A stretch of 64,000 nt of DNA from Microtetraspora malaysiensis (lineage in GTDB: Bacteria > Actinomycetota > Actinomycetes > Streptosporangiales > Streptosporangiaceae), in assembly GCF_001528665.1 (NCBI RefSeq), contig NZ_BBYJ01000006.1:62001-126000 (forward strand), given 5' to 3'. Each line of letters starts with the position of its first letter. Position 1 is the first letter of the stretch. Positions 59,942-64,000 of the stretch are shown one piece after another. Below the pieces are notes generated by a model, which worked only from the letters and a program-made list of their open reading frames with translations, searched no databases and was not told the DNA's origin. The translations under genes and the position numbers were made by a program.

Positions 59942-62900
59942 ATGGCCGATGTGATCGACGTCGAGCTGGAAGAAGGCACGGTGAACGCCGACTCCCGGAT
60001 GCAGACCACGGCGGGGCGCCTGGCCAGGCTCGGATTCACCGACGGAGCCAGGGCGGAGCGGCTGCTGGACCAACTCGGCCCGGAGGCGGTCGGCGACGTC
60101 GAGCTGCTCGACGACCTCCTCGCGACCGCCGACCCCGACCTCGCGCTCGCCTCGCTGGCCCGCCTGGTCGAACGCGACCCGAGTGTGCTCGGGGCGTTCC
60201 GCGCGAATCCCGCCCTGCGCGCGCGGCTGCTGCGCGTTCTCGGCCTGAGCGCCGCGCTCGGCGACCACGTCGTCCGGCATCCGGAGCACCTGCGGCTTCT
60301 GGAGCGGCCCGGGGACGACAGGGCCGGGCCACCCGCGACCGGTTCCGAGGCCGGGGCCGCCGGGCCGGGAAGGGCCGGTCGGCCGACCGAGCGTGAGCTG
60401 CGCGAAGAGCTGATCACCGCCGTCACCGCGTTCCCGCAGGACCGCCGGGCCGCGCTGGACGCCCTCCGGGTGGCTTACCGGGGACGGCTGCTCCACCTCG
60501 CGGCCCGCGACCTGATGGGCGAATCGGCCTTCGCCGACACCACCGCCGAGCTGTCCGACCTCGCCGCGGCCGCGCTCGACGCCGCCCTGGAGATCGCCCG
60601 CACCGAGGTCCCGGACGCGGGCGACGTACGGCTCGCCGTCATCGGCATGGGCAAATGCGGCGCGAGGGAGCTCAACTACATCTCCGACGTCGACGTGGTC
60701 TTCGTGGCCGAGCCGAGGGACGGCGCCGACGAGACCAAGGCGCTGCAGGCCGGGACCCGGCTGGCCCAGGCGATGATGCGGGCCTGCTCCGAGAGCACCC
60801 CCGAGGGCGCGCTGTGGGAGGTCGACGCGGGACTGCGCCCCGAAGGCAGGCTGGGCCCGCTGGTCCGCACGCTCGACAGCCACCTCGCGTACTACCGGCG
60901 CTGGGCCAAGACCTGGGAGTTCCAGGCGCTGCTCAAGGCCCGGCCGGTGGCCGGCGACCTGGAGCTCGGCCAGGAATACGTCGCCGCCGTCAACGAGCTG
61001 GTCTGGCAGGCCGCGGCCAGGGAGAACTTCGTCGAGGACGTGCAGGCGATGCGCCGCCGCGTGGAGGCCCAGGTCAGGGCCGGCGACGCCGAACGCCAGA
61101 TCAAGCTCGGGCCGGGCGGGCTGCGCGACATCGAGTTCGCCGTCCAGCTCCTCCAGCTCGTCCACGGGCGCGGCGATCCGCTGCTGCGCCGCCGCGCGAC
61201 GCTGTCCGCGCTCGCCGCCCTGTCCAGGGGAGGGTACGTCGGCCGGGACGACGCCAAGTCGCTCGCCGAGGCGTACACGTTCCTGCGCCGGGTCGAGCAC
61301 CTGATCCAGCTGCACCGGCTGCGCCGTACGCACGTCGTGCCGTCGGAGACCGCCGACCTGCGCAGGCTCGGGCGGGCACTCGGCATGACGAGCGACCCTG
61401 TCGGCCAGTTCACCAGGACGTGGCGGCGGCACGCGCTGGAGGCGCGGCGGCTGCACGAGAAGCTCTTCTACCGGCCGCTGCTGCAGGCCGTCGCGCGGCT
61501 GCCCGAGACCGAGACCCGGCTGTCCGCGGCCGCCGCGAGAGCTCGGCTGGAGGCGCTCGGATACACCGACGCCGAGGGTGCGCTGCGGCACATCGCCGCC
61601 CTCACCAGCGGGGTGTCCCGCCGCGCCGCGATCCAGCGCACGCTGCTGCCCGTCATGCTCGGCTGGTTCGCCGACGCGCCCGACCCGGACGCCGGGCTCC
61701 TCGGGTTCCGGCAGATCAGCGACAAGCTCGGGGCCACGCCGTGGTATCTGCGGCTGCTCCGGGACGAGACCGCGGTCGCCGAACGGCTCGCCCACCTGCT
61801 CGGGACCAGCCGCTACGTCACCGGGTTGCTGCTGCACGCGCCGGAGGCCGTCGCGATCCTCGGCTCCGACGCCGCCCTCGCCGTACGGCCGGCCGCCGCG
61901 CTCACGGCCGAGGCCGCCGCGGCGGTCGGCCGGCACGGCGGGGACGCCGAGACCGCCGTCGCCGCCGTCCGCGCGCTGCGCCGCCGCGAACTGCTGCGTA
62001 CGGCGTGCGCCGACCTGGCCGGGCTGATCGACATCGAGGGCGTGGGGCAGGCGCTCTCCGCGCTCAACGACGTGACCATCCAGGCCGCGCTCGACGCGGC
62101 GGTCAACAAGGTGAGCGCCGAGCGGCGCGGGCCGATGCCGACCCGGATCGCCGTGATCGCGATGGGCCGGCTGGGCGGCCTGGAGAGCTCGTACGCGAGC
62201 GACGCCGACGTGATGTTCGTGCACGCCCCGCTGCCGGGCGCGGCCGACCGGGACGCCACCGACGCCGCGCACGCCGTCGCCGAGGAGCTGCGCCGGCTGC
62301 TCGCGCTCCAGGCCCCCGATCCGCCGCTGCCGGTGGACGCCGGGCTGCGGCCCGAGGGCAGGCAGGGGCCGCTGGTCCGCACGATCGCGTCCTATGCGGC
62401 GTACTACGCCCGCTGGTCGTCCCACTGGGAGGCGCAGGCGTTGCTGCGCGCCCGGTTCTGCGCGGGGGACGCCGAGCTCGGAGCCGAGTTCATCGCCATG
62501 ATCGACCCGGTGCGCCATCCCGCCGACGGCATCCCGGGCGACGCCGTACGGGAGATCCGCAAGCTCAAGGCACGCATGGAGGCCGAACGGCTGCCGCGCG
62601 GCGCCGATCCCGCCCTGCACACAAAGCTGGGCCGGGGCGGGCTCTCGGACGTGGAGTGGGTGGCGCAGCTCATCCAGCTCCGCCACGCGGGAGCCGTACC
62701 GGCGCTGCGCACGACCCGGACGCTCGGCGCGCTGCGCGCCGCGGTCGACGAGGGCCTGCTGGCGGCCGAGGACGAGGCCGTGCTCGACCAGGCGTGGCGG
62801 TTCGCCTCGCGGATCAGGGACGCCGTGATGCTGGTCAGGGGCCGGGCCGGGGACACGATCCCCACGGCGGTCAAGGAGCGGTCGCTGATCGCGCGGGCGC

Positions 62901-63001
62901 TCGGCTACCCGCCGGACGGCTCCGAGGACTTCATCGAGGACTACCGCCGGGTCACCCGCCGGGCCAGGACGGTCGTGGAGCGCCTCTTCTACGAGGACTG
63001 A
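59942..63001 (+). CDS. glnE: glutamine synthetase adenylyltransferase / adenylyl-removing enzyme
   Basis: The 1,019-residue enzyme adds and removes AMP on glutamine synthetase. It has two nucleotidyltransferase halves. The N-terminal, deadenylating half has GMGKCGARELNYISDVDVVF near 235-255. The C-terminal, adenylylating half has AMGRLGGLESSYASDADVMF near 740. Each half is followed by a helical PII-uridylyl-transferase-like domain (GPGGLRDIEFAVQLLQL; GRGGLSDVEWVAQLIQLRH). Start ATG 59942 is weak; GTG 59981 has GAAGAAGG upstream and is a good alternative. The adjacent glnA2 lacks the adenylylated loop, so its target is another glutamine synthetase. Confidence 0.95.
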   Translation: MADVIDVELEEGTVNADSRMQTTAGRLARLGFTDGARAERLLDQLGPEAVGDVELLDDLLATADPDLALASLARLVERDPSVLGAFRANPALRARLLRVLGLSAALGDHVVRHPEHLRLLERPGDDRAGPPATGSEAGAAGPGRAGRPTERELREELITAVTAFPQDRRAALDALRVAYRGRLLHLAARDLMGESAFADTTAELSDLAAAALDAALEIARTEVPDAGDVRLAVIGMGKCGARELNYISDVDVVFVAEPRDGADETKALQAGTRLAQAMMRACSESTPEGALWEVDAGLRPEGRLGPLVRTLDSHLAYYRRWAKTWEFQALLKARPVAGDLELGQEYVAAVNELVWQAAARENFVEDVQAMRRRVEAQVRAGDAERQIKLGPGGLRDIEFAVQLLQLVHGRGDPLLRRRATLSALAALSRGGYVGRDDAKSLAEAYTFLRRVEHLIQLHRLRRTHVVPSETADLRRLGRALGMTSDPVGQFTRTWRRHALEARRLHEKLFYRPLLQAVARLPETETRLSAAAARARLEALGYTDAEGALRHIAALTSGVSRRAAIQRTLLPVMLGWFADAPDPDAGLLGFRQISDKLGATPWYLRLLRDETAVAERLAHLLGTSRYVTGLLLHAPEAVAILGSDAALAVRPAAALTAEAAAAVGRHGGDAETAVAAVRALRRRELLRTACADLAGLIDIEGVGQALSALNDVTIQAALDAAVNKVSAERRGPMPTRIAVIAMGRLGGLESSYASDADVMFVHAPLPGAADRDATDAAHAVAEELRRLLALQAPDPPLPVDAGLRPEGRQGPLVRTIASYAAYYARWSSHWEAQALLRARFCAGDAELGAEFIAMIDPVRHPADGIPGDAVREIRKLKARMEAERLPRGADPALHTKLGRGGLSDVEWVAQLIQLRHAGAVPALRTTRTLGALRAAVDEGLLAAEDEAVLDQAWRFASRIRDAVMLVRGRAGDTIPTAVKERSLIARALGYPPDGSEDFIEDYRRVTRRARTVVERLFYED

Positions 63002-63143
63002 CACCGCCCCCTGTCGAGGTCGCGGCCGTTCCCCCGATTCCGTTGCCGCGGCCCGGCGTCCCGGTGTATCAACAGTGCGATCGACGTCCCCCGGTGAGCC
63101 CCGATCCGCTGGACGGGGCCGCGCGTAGATTCGCGGTGATCCT

Positions 63144-64000
63144 GTGATCTCGTACTACACCGATTTCGCCCTCGGCCTGGTGCTCGCCTTCCTGCTGCTG
63201 TCGTTGCTGGTCAGCGGCGTCAACGAGGGCATCGTCCGGCTGCTCGGCATCCGCAGCAAGTTCCTGTGGGCGTACCTGCGCGACACCCTCGACGGCGCGG
63301 AGGTCGCGCGGCGGGTCCCGGTGGCACTGCGGGTCCTGACGGGGGTGCTCGACCGGTTGAAGGGCGTGGGGCGCTGGCTGTGGGCCCGGTTGGCCGACCT
63401 GCTCCCGCCGTCCGGAGAGGGCCGGTCCCGGCTGCCCGCGACCGTGCTCGGCGTGTTCGCGAAGCTGCCGTTCGGGCGGGACCCGCGACCGGCGTTCAGC
63501 GCGCGGCCCGCGCCCGTGCAGAGCCCGCCGCTCGCCGGCCGGCCGGAGGGGGGCAAGTCGCTGGCCGACCTCCTGCACGAGCGGCTGCAGGAGATCGACC
63601 ACTCGGCGCGCGGCCGGACCAATATCGCGCAGATCCCCCCGGCCCGGTTCGCCGTCGCGCTGATGGAGATCGCCACCGACATGGGCGGCGTCGAGCGGCT
63701 GATGCGCGAGCTGGACACGCTCAGGAGCCCGCTCTACCGGCCGCTCAAGGCCGTCTGGGACCGTGCGTCCCACGACATCGAGGCGTTCCGCAACGGGGTC
63801 GCGGACTGGTTCGACGGCGAGATGCAGCGGCTCACCATGCTGTACCGGAGGTACGTCCGCTGGGTGATCGCCGTGCTCAGCCTGCTCGTCACGGCGCTCT
63901 TCGGCATGGACTCCCTGGAGTACGGCAAGTCGCTGCTGAACGACAGCGCCTACCGCAGCTCGGTCGCGGCGTTCGCCCAGTCGGGCGCGGAGGCGCTGGC
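63144..64000 (+). CDS. membrane protein of unknown function, 5' part only
   Basis: From GTG 63144 the frame runs off the right edge after 285 residues. The N-terminus YYTDFALGLVLAFLLLSLLV followed by SGVNEGIVRLLGIRSKFLWA matches a broad family of bacterial membrane proteins that begin with one helix ending in S.vNE and a RAKxLxxxL stretch. A long soluble region follows, then a second membrane helix (WVIAVLSLLVTALFGMDS, about residue 241-260). The function of the family is not known to me. It follows glnE after 142 bases. Confidence 0.7.
   Translation, partial: MISYYTDFALGLVLAFLLLSLLVSGVNEGIVRLLGIRSKFLWAYLRDTLDGAEVARRVPVALRVLTGVLDRLKGVGRWLWARLADLLPPSGEGRSRLPATVLGVFAKLPFGRDPRPAFSARPAPVQSPPLAGRPEGGKSLADLLHERLQEIDHSARGRTNIAQIPPARFAVALMEIATDMGGVERLMRELDTLRSPLYRPLKAVWDRASHDIEAFRNGVADWFDGEMQRLTMLYRRYVRWVIAVLSLLVTALFGMDSLEYGKSLLNDSAYRSSVAAFAQSGAEAL

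Noticed and set aside
59780-63004. 1,074-codon open frame on the minus strand
   Set aside because: Antisense shadow of glnE; low-complexity composition and no recognisable domain.

Overview
The window is chromosomal DNA of a high-GC filamentous-type actinomycete, most likely in or near the Streptosporangiales. The evidence is very high GC with strong third-position bias, a SigE-family ECF sigma factor beside a CU044_5270-type secreted protein, an F420-linked NADPH reductase, BTAD and NarL-type regulators, and core synteny panB - nadE - glnA2 - glnE, the neighbourhood known from Streptomyces and Mycobacterium. No tRNA, rRNA, CRISPR array or intact transposase was seen.

Layout. 1-5.3 kb: the edge of an MBOAT acyltransferase, a DUF4328 membrane protein, a secreted repeat protein, and an ECF sigma / membrane partner / secreted CU044_5270 module whose two divergent promoters share the same -35/-10 pair at the same spacing. 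5.4-10.2 kb: a coupled pseudoprotease / Ser-Thr kinase pair and a two-component pair whose kinase lacks its ATPase domain. 10.5-14.5 kb: a DUF6421 / SDR / threonine-aldolase-like operon. 14.6-21.2 kb: DUF3467, DUF305, DUF3105, alanine dehydrogenase, a collagen-like/SecDF-P1/Excalibur surface protein, and a TetR/MFS pair. 21.2-24.0 kb: a decaying xanthine dehydrogenase locus (lone large subunit, pucR remnant, hemerythrin-like remnant).

24.06-25.54 kb holds the most interesting pair. A 43-residue secreted peptide gene with a strong ribosome binding site is divergent, with a 55-bp gap, from an HTH-TPR regulator built like the RRNPP peptide receptors of Firmicutes (PlcR/PapR type). This is a candidate peptide signalling system. 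25.7-38.4 kb: copper uptake and cytochrome oxidase assembly (CopC, CopD-CtaG), an orphan HATPase, map with its small partner, an F420 reductase, a trans-sulfuration enzyme, panB and two MFS exporters with a TetR. 38.5-48.8 kb: nadE, a wHTH-BTAD-receiver-LuxR fusion regulator with its kinase, an ArsR-type/MFS pair, glnA2 and a hotdog-like protein.

49.0-57.1 kb looks like an inserted island. It has an HTH-TPR regulator, a four-gene overlapping operon (FAD oxidoreductase, unknown protein, methyltransferase, MazG-like), a UDP-sugar dehydrogenase and a tandem Nudix protein. Both divergent promoter regions carry the same 11-bp motif built from GCAAC, and at the regulator promoter GCAAC recurs four times with 10/11/10-bp phasing, which argues for one regulon. 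57.2-64 kb: an alpha/beta hydrolase, a class I glutamine amidotransferase, a strip of three truncated genes marking old deletions, glnE, and the start of a membrane protein running off the window.
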